From Algibacter_G agarivorans (GTDB lineage: Bacteria; Bacteroidota; Bacteroidia; Flavobacteriales; Flavobacteriaceae), in the NCBI RefSeq assembly GCF_039543245.1, contig NZ_BAABJJ010000044.1, positions 124,001 to 188,000 on the forward strand: a DNA stretch of 64,000 nucleotides. Direction: 5' to 3'. A model generated the notes under the pieces. That model did no database searches. It saw nothing but the letters and a program-made list of their open reading frames with translations, and was not told the DNA's origin. Below are positions 33,604-44,187 of the stretch, piece after piece. The stretch's first letter is position 1. Each line of letters starts with the position of its first letter. The position numbers and the translations under genes were made by a program.

Positions 33604-36600
33604 ATGAGATTTATTTACTATATCTTATTCCTATTTTTTTGCAGCAGCAATTTTGTGTTTTCGCAGCAAATATCTGTAGATGATACTATTGGTTTACAGC
33701 CCCTTATAGAAAACAATCTAGTTAAAGGTTGTGTAGACGTTACTAATATAACCTCCGTAATTAACGGAAATTCATTTGGTTTTCCAAGTTATGCCTATTT
33801 TGAAAGAGGCAATTCAAATTTTCCTTTTGAGAATGGTATTATGCTTTCAACAGGTGGAGCTGCTTCTGGAGGAAATGCTATAAGAACACCTACACTTAGC
33901 GAAGGATCTACAACCTGGGGTTCTGACCTCGATTTAGAAGCTGCTTTGGGCACAACAAATGCTTATATTAATGCAACCTCTATAGAATTTGACTTTGTAT
34001 CGATTTCAAATCAATTCCAATTTAATTACTTATTAGCTTCTGAAGAATATTTTGGTATTAACCCATGCCAGTTTTCAGATGGCTTTGCCTTTCTTATAAA
34101 AGAAGCTGGAAGTCCGGCACCTTATCAGAATATCGCATTGATTCCAGGTACTTCAACTCCTGTTAACACAAGTACCATACATGATGTTAGCGCAAACACC
34201 ATCAATTGCGAACCACAAAACAGTGAGTTTTTTGACGGATATAATGTTGGAGATACAAATTACAATGGTAGAACAACTGTTTTAACAGCTTCAGGAAATA
34301 TTCTACCTAATGTAACCTATCATATTAAATTAGTTATTGCGGATCAAACGGATAACACTTTTGACAGTGCCGTATTTATTGAAGGTGATAGTTTCAAAAT
34401 TTTAGATTTAGGGCAAGATATTACAACCTGTGCCAGTTCTGTAACTCTAAATGCAGATATACAAAACCCTTTAGCATCTTATGCTTGGTATTTTAATAAT
34501 ACCTTAATTGGTGGAGCCGTTGGTGCTACACATGATGCGCTACAAGATGGTACTTATAGAGTTGAAGTATCAGTACCTATAAATGGCACCAACTGTGTTG
34601 AAGAAGATGACATTGTTGTGGTTCTAAACACAGAAGAGCCTATTGCACCTATAACAAATTACGAATTATGTGATGATACATCTGGCGATGGCATAGAACT
34701 ATTTGACCTATCAACTAAAGATGCAGAACTCATAGTCAACATAGAAAATATACCTTTTACAAATTACACCTTTAGTTATCACCTATCCGATAATGAAGCT
34801 CGGAATAATTTAAACCCTATAACCACACCTATACCTAATACAACAAATCCACGCCCAATTTTTGTTAGAGTAACCGATTTGGATGGTAATTGTTTTGCCT
34901 ACACAAGTTTTGATTTAATAGTTAATCCAATTCCAAATATAGTAACACCAACGCCTATGGAAATTTGCGATGGCGATGATAATCCTGATGGTTTTGCCAT
35001 AATTGACTTAACACAAAAAGATGATGAAATAACATCGGGTGATAGCAACCTATTTGTAACCTATCATTACAACCCATTAGATGTTAGCACAGGGAACAAC
35101 CCCATACCAACGCCATATATCAATACCAATACACCAGATGAATTAGTATATGTTAGAATTGTTGATACCACTACTGGATGTGTTAACACAACAACCTTAG
35201 ACGTTAATATAACGGTTAGCCCTATAGTTAATAGAGATACACAATATATTGATGCCTGTGATACAGACCTAGATGGTAATGCTAATTTTGATTTAACCCA
35301 AGTAATTGGGGACATCCTAAATGGTTTAACAGGTGTTAATACAACCTTCCACACCACCTTTGATGATGCAGAAATGGATATTAACGCCATTGCAGACGAA
35401 ACAAATTATCAATATACCAATGCCGTTATAGAACCAGGTTCAGCAACCGTATATTTAAGAGTTGAAGACAACACCACAGGATGTGCTACCATTGCTCCTT
35501 TTGAAATACACACTAATTTATTACTAACGGGAACAGATACTGGTGATTTTGCACTGTGTGATGATAATGATAACGGTACTGATACTTTAGACTTTAATTT
35601 AAATACTGTTGAAACCTATATTGCAAACGATTTACCCAACACCATAACAGTAACATTTTATGAAACTGAGGACGATAGAAATAATAGCAATAACCCTTTA
35701 GATAAATCTCAAGTTTACTCAGCAGTAAGCCCTCAAACTTTATTTGTAAGTATTAATGATGGCAATTGTAGTGAAGATACAGAAATCACTTTATTAGTAA
35801 ACCCCGTACTTTTATTTGGTAATGTTGTTCTACCCTATTGTGATGATGATGACGATGGTATTGCCAGTATTGATTTAGCTTCTTTAGATGATACCATAAC
35901 AGCTGGAAATCCAAATTTCACAGTAACTTATTTTGATGATCTTACGGAGGCACAAAACAATAATACGGCAAATCAACTACCTCCATTTTATAACAATACC
36001 AATGCTATTGAAACATTGTATGCGCGTATAGAAAGTATAAACTCGGGGTGCTCTACAGTTAACCCTTTTCAAATTGAAGTACTCACAGCCCCAACAACCA
36101 CGCAACCTATAAATGAGGTGATATGTGACAATTTTGATGGAAACCCTGATGGATTTTCAATTATTAATCTTGAAACTAAAATTGATGAGGCTGTATCAAA
36201 TAACAGAACAGGTTTTAATATTGATGTATTTACATCATTTAATGATGCCGATGCCAATATAAACCCCATTCCTGCAGCAGATAGACCGGATTACAACACT
36301 GACACTCAAACACTGTTTATACGTATAGAAGATAACATTAGCGGAACAGGATGCTACTCAATAGTTGCTTTTGAAGCCATTATAAATACTGTTCCAATTA
36401 TACCAACAGACATTATATTTCAAATTTGTGAAGATGATGGTGATAGTTTTGCTGACTTTTTACTAGTCGATACAGATGATGACATTTTAAACGGACAAAC
36501 AGGTAAAGAAGTATTTTATTTTGAAGATGAAATTGATGCTACCAGTGGAAACTTAGCAAACGCTATAGATAAAAATAATGTTTACAGAAATACCTCTGGG

Positions 36601-38553
36601 ACACAACTTATATTTGTACGCGTCCATAATATTACAGATACAGATTGTTTTGATACTGCTGAAATTACATTACAAGTATCCCCAGACCCCATTTACGACC
36701 CAATAATGGATTTTCTGGTATGCGACGATGCTACTAACGATGGTCTTAATGAATTCAATTTAGAAGAAAAAGCTAATGAAATTAAAGCAACCTCGCCAGA
36801 CGTACTTAATATTTCATTTCATCTATCAACTCAAGAAGCTGAGGATAATACAAATCCTTTAGGAACAACATATACAAATATCACTAATCCACAATCACTT
36901 TATATTAGAATTGAAAGTGATTTTTCTTTTTGTTATGTGGTAGAAGAAATAGGCATTAACATTGTTTCTGCACCAGATATTACTGATGTATCGGCGCCTT
37001 TAACAAATTGCGATGCGGATTATGATGGTATAACGTCTTTTGATTTAACTACAGCCGATTTTCAAATCCTTGATAGAGTTCAAAGTAATCTGTCTACAAA
37101 TTATTTTGAAAACATGACGGATATTAATCCAGATGATGGTTTAGATAATATAAATGAAATTACAGACCCAACAAACTTCCTTTCAAATACACAAACTGTT
37201 TATATAAAAGTAGCAAACAGCTTAACAGGATGTTTTAGTATCATTCCATTAGAACTCATAGTCAATCTACCTCCAGTAATTAACACTATTGCCACAATTG
37301 CTATTTGTGATAATGGTACGGATACTTACGACCTATCATTGGTAAACAACATGATTGTTAATGACACATCTTTAGTGAACATATCGTATCATAATAACGC
37401 AAATGATGCAGAAAATAATCTTTCACTATTAAATAATATATACAATTACACTGCTAGTAGTCACATTATTTATATAAGAGTTTCAGATACTACCACAGGT
37501 TGTTATATAGTGTCGCCATTTACGCTTCAAATAAACCCAAATCCAGTAGCAACAACACCGCAAGATTTAACAAATTGTGATGACGATTTTGATGGCGTTT
37601 TTGCATTTACTCTGTCTGATAACACGAATGCCATTTTAGGCGCAGAAGACCCTAGTCAGTTTACCGTAACCTACTATAATGATTTAAGAGAGGCTGAAGC
37701 AAAAACAAACCCACTGAATAATTTACATTCTGCTGAAGATGGAGATACCGTGTATGCCAGACTAGAAAATAATAATACAGGATGTTATGACACCACACAG
37801 TTTAACACAATTGTATACCCACTACCTATAATTCCGATTAATGATATTGTGCCCCTATGTCTTGATGATTTACCACTATTCGTAAATGCTGATACAGGTG
37901 TTTCTGGCGAAACCTATTTATGGTCTACAACTATAAACCCTCGCGAAAATAATAGTACAAATTCTCTAATACAAATTAACCCAACAGAATTAGGAGAATA
38001 TACTGTAACAGTTACATCACCTGATGGTTGTCCTGTCCAAAAAACATTTGAAGTTAGAGAATCAGAACAGGCAGAAATAACATTCACATCAGTAGTCAAT
38101 TTTACAGACCCAAATAGAATCACAGTAGATATTAACTCAAGCAGAATAGGAAACTATGTCTATATCTTAGATGGTGGAGAACCACAAATATCTAACATTT
38201 TTGATAATGTAACTTTTGGCAGACATACCGTAACCGTTAGAGATTTAAATGGATGTTTGGATGAAACAAAAGATGTTTTTGTTTTCGACATTCCTAAATT
38301 TGTAACACCAAATGATGATAGCTATTATGATACTTGGCACATTATTGGGGCAAATCAATTAGCAGGAACCATAGTGTATATTTATAACAGACATGGTAAA
38401 CTTTTAAAAACCTTAGCACATACATCTATTGGTTGGGATGGCACTTTTAATGGACAAAACATGCCTTCTGACGATTATTGGTTTGTTGCAAAAATTGTAG
38501 ATTTAGAAGGTAATGCATTTGATATCAAAGGGCATTTTGCTTTAAAACGATAA
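33604..38553 (+). CDS. Giant T9SS type B secreted protein, choice-of-anchor-L type, 11 repeats
   Basis: 1649 residues. Signal peptide about 1-20, then a choice-of-anchor-L-like domain at about 25-260 (FPFENGIMLSTGG, LLASEEYFGINPC, SDGFAFLIKEAG, FDSAVFIEG). Eleven repeats of about 90 residues follow at about 350-1415; each opens with a C(D/E)D...DG...FDL pattern, has a TISYH-like strand and closes with TGC. The type B C-terminal domain is at about 1565-1649 (FVTPNDDSYYDTWH, IYNRHGKLLKTL, MPSDDYWF, ending LKR). It is probably a surface adhesin or filament protein. Asp-rich loops suggest calcium binding. It is a paralogue of the gene at 44188-49872. Confidence 0.92.
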   Translation: MRFIYYILFLFFCSSNFVFSQQISVDDTIGLQPLIENNLVKGCVDVTNITSVINGNSFGFPSYAYFERGNSNFPFENGIMLSTGGAASGGNAIRTPTLSEGSTTWGSDLDLEAALGTTNAYINATSIEFDFVSISNQFQFNYLLASEEYFGINPCQFSDGFAFLIKEAGSPAPYQNIALIPGTSTPVNTSTIHDVSANTINCEPQNSEFFDGYNVGDTNYNGRTTVLTASGNILPNVTYHIKLVIADQTDNTFDSAVFIEGDSFKILDLGQDITTCASSVTLNADIQNPLASYAWYFNNTLIGGAVGATHDALQDGTYRVEVSVPINGTNCVEEDDIVVVLNTEEPIAPITNYELCDDTSGDGIELFDLSTKDAELIVNIENIPFTNYTFSYHLSDNEARNNLNPITTPIPNTTNPRPIFVRVTDLDGNCFAYTSFDLIVNPIPNIVTPTPMEICDGDDNPDGFAIIDLTQKDDEITSGDSNLFVTYHYNPLDVSTGNNPIPTPYINTNTPDELVYVRIVDTTTGCVNTTTLDVNITVSPIVNRDTQYIDACDTDLDGNANFDLTQVIGDILNGLTGVNTTFHTTFDDAEMDINAIADETNYQYTNAVIEPGSATVYLRVEDNTTGCATIAPFEIHTNLLLTGTDTGDFALCDDNDNGTDTLDFNLNTVETYIANDLPNTITVTFYETEDDRNNSNNPLDKSQVYSAVSPQTLFVSINDGNCSEDTEITLLVNPVLLFGNVVLPYCDDDDDGIASIDLASLDDTITAGNPNFTVTYFDDLTEAQNNNTANQLPPFYNNTNAIETLYARIESINSGCSTVNPFQIEVLTAPTTTQPINEVICDNFDGNPDGFSIINLETKIDEAVSNNRTGFNIDVFTSFNDADANINPIPAADRPDYNTDTQTLFIRIEDNISGTGCYSIVAFEAIINTVPIIPTDIIFQICEDDGDSFADFLLVDTDDDILNGQTGKEVFYFEDEIDATSGNLANAIDKNNVYRNTSGTQLIFVRVHNITDTDCFDTAEITLQVSPDPIYDPIMDFLVCDDATNDGLNEFNLEEKANEIKATSPDVLNISFHLSTQEAEDNTNPLGTTYTNITNPQSLYIRIESDFSFCYVVEEIGINIVSAPDITDVSAPLTNCDADYDGITSFDLTTADFQILDRVQSNLSTNYFENMTDINPDDGLDNINEITDPTNFLSNTQTVYIKVANSLTGCFSIIPLELIVNLPPVINTIATIAICDNGTDTYDLSLVNNMIVNDTSLVNISYHNNANDAENNLSLLNNIYNYTASSHIIYIRVSDTTTGCYIVSPFTLQINPNPVATTPQDLTNCDDDFDGVFAFTLSDNTNAILGAEDPSQFTVTYYNDLREAEAKTNPLNNLHSAEDGDTVYARLENNNTGCYDTTQFNTIVYPLPIIPINDIVPLCLDDLPLFVNADTGVSGETYLWSTTINPRENNSTNSLIQINPTELGEYTVTVTSPDGCPVQKTFEVRESEQAEITFTSVVNFTDPNRITVDINSSRIGNYVYILDGGEPQISNIFDNVTFGRHTVTVRDLNGCLDETKDVFVFDIPKFVTPNDDSYYDTWHIIGANQLAGTIVYIYNRHGKLLKTLAHTSIGWDGTFNGQNMPSDDYWFVAKIVDLEGNAFDIKGHFALKR
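34650..37845 (+). repeat. Array of eleven diverged protein-coding repeats
   Basis: Repeat openings read ELCDDTSGDGIELFDL, EICDGDDNPDGFAIIDL, DACDTDLDGNANFDL, ALCDDNDNGTDTLDF, PYCDDDDDGIASIDL, VICDNFDGNPDGFSI, QICEDDGDSFADFLL, LVCDDATNDGLNEFNL, TNCDADYDGITSFDL, AICDNGTDTYDL and TNCDDDFDGVFAFTL. Spacing is about 85-95 codons. They are diverged at DNA level, so the array is old apart from local similarity. Confidence 0.8.
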
Positions 38554-38704
38554 TTCCTTTCAACACATCAACAGAAGTTTAAATCATTTCATCTTAAAAA
38601 AATAAACCTTTTTCAATTTCCGAAGTCTAACTTAATTAAATGTCATATTTTCGTAATTGGCTCCAGATTGAGACCAATTGAAGTGTAAACTTTTAATTGA
38701 TAAA

Positions 38705-41700
38705 ATGTATATTCAGTTCCAAAAAAAATACTTATATCTCGTTCTATTTATCCTTATTGGAAATTTAGGTTTTTCTCAATTAAGTAAAACACATTATATC
38801 CCACCTTTAACTGCTGCGGAATTTGGTAATGCTAATCCAGAAGATCAATACCTATACATTTCCACGCCGAGTAATTCAATGGTGCCTTACACAATAATTC
38901 CAGTAGGACAAACGGTTGCAAATTACATAACTGGTACTGTATCTAACACAACGCCTCAAACTCAGTCTATTGGTACAGGGGCAACACAATTATTTGTTAA
39001 TTCTAATACTACAAGCACTGTATTTAACAATAAAGGGTACATTATTGAGGCTGAAGCTCCTATTTACGTTTCAGTTAGAATGAATGCAGGTGGTGGTGCC
39101 CAAGCAGGTGCTTTAGTTAGCAAAGGACTTTCTGCCTTAGATACATCTTTTAGAATTGGAACGTTTACAAGTGAAAACCCTCAAAGCAACTATTTAAGCT
39201 TTGTATCCGTTATGGCTACTGAAGATGATACACAAGTAACTTTTGATAATTTACCTTCAGGATTTAACATAAAAAATTTTTCTGGTACAACACCAATAAT
39301 CATTACTCTTAATGAAGGTGAAAGTTATATTGTTGCAGCAAATATTTTAGACAACGGGCCATCAGTTAATAACTTAATGGACGGTTTAATAGGGAGCTCT
39401 GTAACATCTACCAAACCTATTGTTGTTAATTGTGGTTCTGCCAATGGTAGTTTTGGCAACGGTGGGGCAAGAGATTATGGTATTGATCAAATTGTAGGTA
39501 GTTCAAAAATAGGCAATGAGTATATTTTTGTAAGAGGTAACGGAAATGATGATTGGGAAAACATTTTAGTAATTCCCTCTAGTTATCCTGCTAACGTATT
39601 TGTAAATGGTAGTTTAACTCCTATTACAATTACAGCAACTGACAAGTATAGAGTTTTTGAGGGCGACAATTATAATGCCAATGGAAATATGTATATTGAA
39701 ACAAGTGTTGACGCATTTGTATACCAAGGTATTGGTTCGTCATCTGAAGCCAATCAAGGTATGTTTTTCGTACCTCCCTTGAGCTGTGAAACCAGAGGGA
39801 ATATAGATAATATTCCTATTATTGATTTTATTGGAGCAACAGATTACTCACAAGAAAGTGGCGTTTCAATTGTAACAAAACAAGGCGCAATAATTACTAT
39901 TAATAATACAGCGTTAGCATCCTTGCCTTCTAACGTAAATGTAACTGGTCCAACTTTAGTTAACGGTAAAAGCGACTATGTAACCTATAGAGTAACAGGA
40001 TTAACAGGAAACGTTTCTGTTCAAGGAGATGATGAGCTTTACGTGGCCTATTTTAATGTTAATGGTTCAGCGACCTCAGGAAGTTTTTATTCTGGCTTTC
40101 CTTCTGCGCCAGAAATTAATTTTGATGCCCAATTTGCAACCTTAGGGAATTGTATTCCAAATGTAACACTAGAAGCTGCAAATGCTCAAAATTTTGATAC
40201 TTATGAATGGTCTTATGATGATGGGTCAGGGTTTCAATCTTTAGCAACAAACATCCCTTCTATAACCCCTACAATTCCCGCAAGATATAAGTTAATTGGC
40301 ACTATAACTTGTACGGGAGAAACCTTGGAATCTGTTGAAATACCAGTAAGCCTATGCCCTGATGACATTGATAATGATGGTATCATTGACAATATAGATA
40401 TAGACAATGATAATGATGGTATACTAAATTGTACTGAATCCAGAGGTGATGTTACCTTAGATATTTCAAATGAAACCAATCCTATTTTAGTATTCCAGGA
40501 TAATTCTACAAACAGCCTAATTGCAAGTGGTGCATATACAGAGTCAAGTAGCTCAGGTAATTCTAATAGTTTAACTGGCGACAACTTAGGAAATTTTACA
40601 AGTACCGTTGGTAATGCTGCTTCTGCCGAAGGTAATTACACTGTTAATTTTACAGAACCTGTTAATGTTAAACTTACAGAACATCCATCTATAACTAATA
40701 CCGCTGTAAACGGTGATGTATTTATTGTTAGAATTGCTCCTGCAAATAAAAACATTACACTAGTTGACCCTGACAATAGACTATTAATAGACTCCAATTT
40801 TGATGGTTTATTTGAAACAGGAGTTACTCAAATGTCAGGTTCAGAAATTCAATTTAGAATTAACCCTTCCCCAAATGGAAATACTCCTTTTCAATTTTTA
40901 GCCAACTCTGTCGAAGGGTTCTCCTTTGTACATACGCTCCAAAATATTACTGAATCATCAACATTTTCTGCTAACTTATCGCTTACATGCTTCAAACAGG
41001 ACAACGATACTGATGGCACAAAAGACGAACTTGATTTTGATAGCGATAATGATGGAATCCCAGATTTTATTGAAAATCAAGGGGTATTAACAATACTATC
41101 AAATATAGATACCGATCTAAACGGACTAGATGATGTTTATGATATTACAGTAAGCCCTATTGATTCAGATAACGATGGTGTTTTAGATTTTTACGATTTA
41201 GATAGCGATAATGATGGCATTTATGATTTAATTGAAACTGGACAATTAGGTACATTATCAGACATCGATTTAGACGGTATAGAAGATGGTCCAACTTACG
41301 GTATGAATGGGTGGGCAGATGCTGCTGAAACTTCTCCAGATAGTAATATAATTGGATATACTCTGAATGACTTAGATAATGATACTATTTTTACTTATTT
41401 AGATGCTGATAGTGATGGTGACGGTTGTAGCGATGTTATTGAGGCAGGTTTCTCTGACGCTAATGGCGATGATTTTTTAGGCGATAATATTGTAACTACT
41501 AATACTTTAGGGCTAGTTACAAATGCAACTGATGGTTACTCCCTACCAAATAGTGATTATTTAGATTTTGCTCCTCTAACCATTGCTACTCAACCCATAG
41601 ATACAGAAGTTTGTGAGTCTTCAACTGGAACAATTGCTGTAATATCACCTGATGCCGAAACCTATCAATGGGAGGTCAGTACAGATGGCATTAATTGGAA

Positions 41701-43891
41701 TATGATTGTTGATGACGCTACCTATAATGGTTCGCAAACAACAAATCTAAATATAACGAGTATCCCTTTATCATTCAACACGTATCAGTACAGAGTCAAA
41801 ATAGATAGAATTGGCAATACTTGTGGATTATATTCTGATGAAATTGATTTAACTGTCAACCCTTTACCTATTGTTACCTCACCTGTTATTTTAATACAAT
41901 GTGATGATAATGACCTAACCACACTTGGGTACAGTCCTTTTAATTTAACAGAGGTAAACAGTGAAATTTCAACAAATTCAGTCAACGAAACCTTTACCTA
42001 TTTTTTAACCCAGCCAGCTGCAATTTCAGGAGATGTTGCAAGTCCCGATTATATTAGTGACCCTACAATATTTGAAAACAGAACCATTAGCTCGGACGCT
42101 ATTTGGGCAAGAATAGAATCGCAATTTGGTTGTGCATCCACTTCACAAATTCAATTAAATGTGTCAACCACAGTGGTCCCTCCAACATTTGTAGTCACTT
42201 TTAACCAATGTGATGATTTTTTAGATATTGATGGTAATGATACTGTAAATAATAATGATGATAGAGATGGTATAGCAACATTTGATTTTAGCAGCGTAAC
42301 GGCTACCATTTTAGGTTTTATTCCATCAGGACAAAACCCTTTACCGCCTCGCTATTACAGAAATGAAGCTGATGCTTTAGCAGAAATAAACGAAATAACA
42401 AACACGTCCAATTACAGAAATATTGGCTATCCAAATTCTCAATTTATTTATATAAGAGTAGATAGCGCTATAGCAAACGACTGTTTAGGTCTAGGAGCCC
42501 ATATATTATTAAACGTTGAAGCTTTACCTATAGCTCATACAATAAATATTGGAAGACAATGTGATGATGATGCCGATGGCGAATTTCCTTTTGACACATC
42601 TAATTTAGAAACAGATATTCTTAGCGGTCAAAATTCAGCAGATGTTAACATTTCTTATTTTGACTCTAACGGCAATACATTATTATATGCTGATGGCACA
42701 CCTGTTACAAGTCCTATACAGCCTTCATTCCTAACAGCAAATCAAACCATTACCATTCGTGTTACCAATAATGCAAGTGCCGCGCCAGATGGGCCTTGTT
42801 ATGATGAAACTACGTTAGAATTTATTGTAGATGAACAACCCATAACAAATCCAGTACCGGCGCAAATAGTATGCGATGGCGATTCAGGAGATATTACTGA
42901 TGACGGGTTTTATCCTTTTGATACTTCAATATTTACCGAAACCATTTTAAGCACACAAACTAACATGGAAATCTATTATGATTATATAGATGAAAATGGA
43001 AATCTCATTACAGATAGTACAACCCTACCAAATCCACTTATTTCTGGAAACCAAACGATTACTGTTGAAGTTATAAACCCTATAAATACAACTTGTACAG
43101 CAAATACGAACATTCAACTTACTGTAAATCCTTTACCTGAATTTATTTTAGATGAAGAAATTCTTGTTTGTAACGCCCCTTTTGTTCCATTTGATTTAGT
43201 ACCAATTCAAACAAATCCTTCCGAAGCATTTGACTATCAATGGACTTTTGAGGACGGAACTATTCTAGGGAATAATCTTATATTAGAAAACATATCTCAA
43301 CCAGGGAAATACACTATAGCACTTACCAACCCTACAAGCCTATGTGTTAAATCACTTTCAGTAAATATTAGAGCAGCAGACGTCGCAAATATTACTTTAG
43401 ACGATATCAAAATAGTTGATCTTTCAGAAAACAATACAGTAACTATTTTAAATCCATCTGGTCTGGGTAATAGCACTTACATGTTCTCTCTTGTTTCAGA
43501 TTCAGGGGACCTTACGTTTCCTTATCAAGAAAACCCTGTTTTTAATAATGTAAGAGCAGGTTTTTACACACTATTTGTCCAAGACAATGAAGCTACTTGT
43601 GATGCAGTAGAACTAAACATTTCTGTTATAGGTCACCCAAAATTCTTTACACCAAATGGAGATGGATACAATGATTTTTGGCAAATTAAAGGTATAAGTA
43701 CGACTAATCAAGTAAATAGCACTGTTTCAATTTATGACCGTTATGGCAAACTTCTTAAACAAATAAGACCTTCAGAACAGGGCTGGAATGGCACTTTTAA
43801 TGGAGCTGTAATGCCAACAGACGATTATTGGTTTAAAGTATTTCTTGAAGATGGTAGAGCATTTTCAGGGCATTTTACTTTAAAACGATAA
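38705..43891 (+). CDS. Giant T9SS type B secreted protein with IgGFc-binding-like N-terminus and TSP3-like repeats
   Basis: 1728 residues from ATG 38705; a TTG nine codons earlier would place polar residues before the signal peptide and is rejected. The N-terminal part after the signal (THYIPPLTAAEFGNANPEDQ, EDDTQVTFDNLPSG, about 25-500) resembles the IgGFc-binding/hyaline-like domain. Asp-rich thrombospondin type-3-like repeats (DIDNDGIIDNIDIDNDNDGI, SDNDGVLDFYDLDSDNDGI) fill about 555-590 and 775-925 and should bind calcium. CHU-like repeats follow, then the type B C-terminal domain (about 1643-1728, FFTPNGDGYNDFWQI ... ending LKR). A surface adhesin is likely. Confidence 0.9.
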   Translation: MYIQFQKKYLYLVLFILIGNLGFSQLSKTHYIPPLTAAEFGNANPEDQYLYISTPSNSMVPYTIIPVGQTVANYITGTVSNTTPQTQSIGTGATQLFVNSNTTSTVFNNKGYIIEAEAPIYVSVRMNAGGGAQAGALVSKGLSALDTSFRIGTFTSENPQSNYLSFVSVMATEDDTQVTFDNLPSGFNIKNFSGTTPIIITLNEGESYIVAANILDNGPSVNNLMDGLIGSSVTSTKPIVVNCGSANGSFGNGGARDYGIDQIVGSSKIGNEYIFVRGNGNDDWENILVIPSSYPANVFVNGSLTPITITATDKYRVFEGDNYNANGNMYIETSVDAFVYQGIGSSSEANQGMFFVPPLSCETRGNIDNIPIIDFIGATDYSQESGVSIVTKQGAIITINNTALASLPSNVNVTGPTLVNGKSDYVTYRVTGLTGNVSVQGDDELYVAYFNVNGSATSGSFYSGFPSAPEINFDAQFATLGNCIPNVTLEAANAQNFDTYEWSYDDGSGFQSLATNIPSITPTIPARYKLIGTITCTGETLESVEIPVSLCPDDIDNDGIIDNIDIDNDNDGILNCTESRGDVTLDISNETNPILVFQDNSTNSLIASGAYTESSSSGNSNSLTGDNLGNFTSTVGNAASAEGNYTVNFTEPVNVKLTEHPSITNTAVNGDVFIVRIAPANKNITLVDPDNRLLIDSNFDGLFETGVTQMSGSEIQFRINPSPNGNTPFQFLANSVEGFSFVHTLQNITESSTFSANLSLTCFKQDNDTDGTKDELDFDSDNDGIPDFIENQGVLTILSNIDTDLNGLDDVYDITVSPIDSDNDGVLDFYDLDSDNDGIYDLIETGQLGTLSDIDLDGIEDGPTYGMNGWADAAETSPDSNIIGYTLNDLDNDTIFTYLDADSDGDGCSDVIEAGFSDANGDDFLGDNIVTTNTLGLVTNATDGYSLPNSDYLDFAPLTIATQPIDTEVCESSTGTIAVISPDAETYQWEVSTDGINWNMIVDDATYNGSQTTNLNITSIPLSFNTYQYRVKIDRIGNTCGLYSDEIDLTVNPLPIVTSPVILIQCDDNDLTTLGYSPFNLTEVNSEISTNSVNETFTYFLTQPAAISGDVASPDYISDPTIFENRTISSDAIWARIESQFGCASTSQIQLNVSTTVVPPTFVVTFNQCDDFLDIDGNDTVNNNDDRDGIATFDFSSVTATILGFIPSGQNPLPPRYYRNEADALAEINEITNTSNYRNIGYPNSQFIYIRVDSAIANDCLGLGAHILLNVEALPIAHTINIGRQCDDDADGEFPFDTSNLETDILSGQNSADVNISYFDSNGNTLLYADGTPVTSPIQPSFLTANQTITIRVTNNASAAPDGPCYDETTLEFIVDEQPITNPVPAQIVCDGDSGDITDDGFYPFDTSIFTETILSTQTNMEIYYDYIDENGNLITDSTTLPNPLISGNQTITVEVINPINTTCTANTNIQLTVNPLPEFILDEEILVCNAPFVPFDLVPIQTNPSEAFDYQWTFEDGTILGNNLILENISQPGKYTIALTNPTSLCVKSLSVNIRAADVANITLDDIKIVDLSENNTVTILNPSGLGNSTYMFSLVSDSGDLTFPYQENPVFNNVRAGFYTLFVQDNEATCDAVELNISVIGHPKFFTPNGDGYNDFWQIKGISTTNQVNSTVSIYDRYGKLLKQIRPSEQGWNGTFNGAVMPTDDYWFKVFLEDGRAFSGHFTLKR

Positions 43892-44187
43892 GACCTAACT
43901 ATTTACTATTTAAACTTATTATCAAATAAAATAATCCATTTTACCTTATAAAGTCTGTAAAAGTTACACCTAACAATAACTAAGTTTTCTTTTAAAGGGT
44001 ACTTTTATACGATGAAATAAAATAATAAAAAATGTTAATCTATTCATTTCAACATTTTATCGTAAAACCTTAATATACCTATAATTGGGTATAGTAAAAC
44101 TCTTTTTAAATCTATACATTTACATTAGCTATTAACCAATTAGTTAATGTTAATCACATTGGCTAAAACCAAAAACCAAAACCTAGC
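43892..44187. other. 296-base gap before the second choice-of-anchor-L gene
   Basis: No gene is seen. An imperfect dyad TACGATGAAAT (44009 region) and ATTTTATCGTA (44056 region) is present, and TTAATGTTAATCACATTGG precedes a purine-poor leader ACCAAAAACCAAAACC ending just before ATG 44188. A promoter is expected, but no perfect TAnnTTTG was found. Confidence 0.4.
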
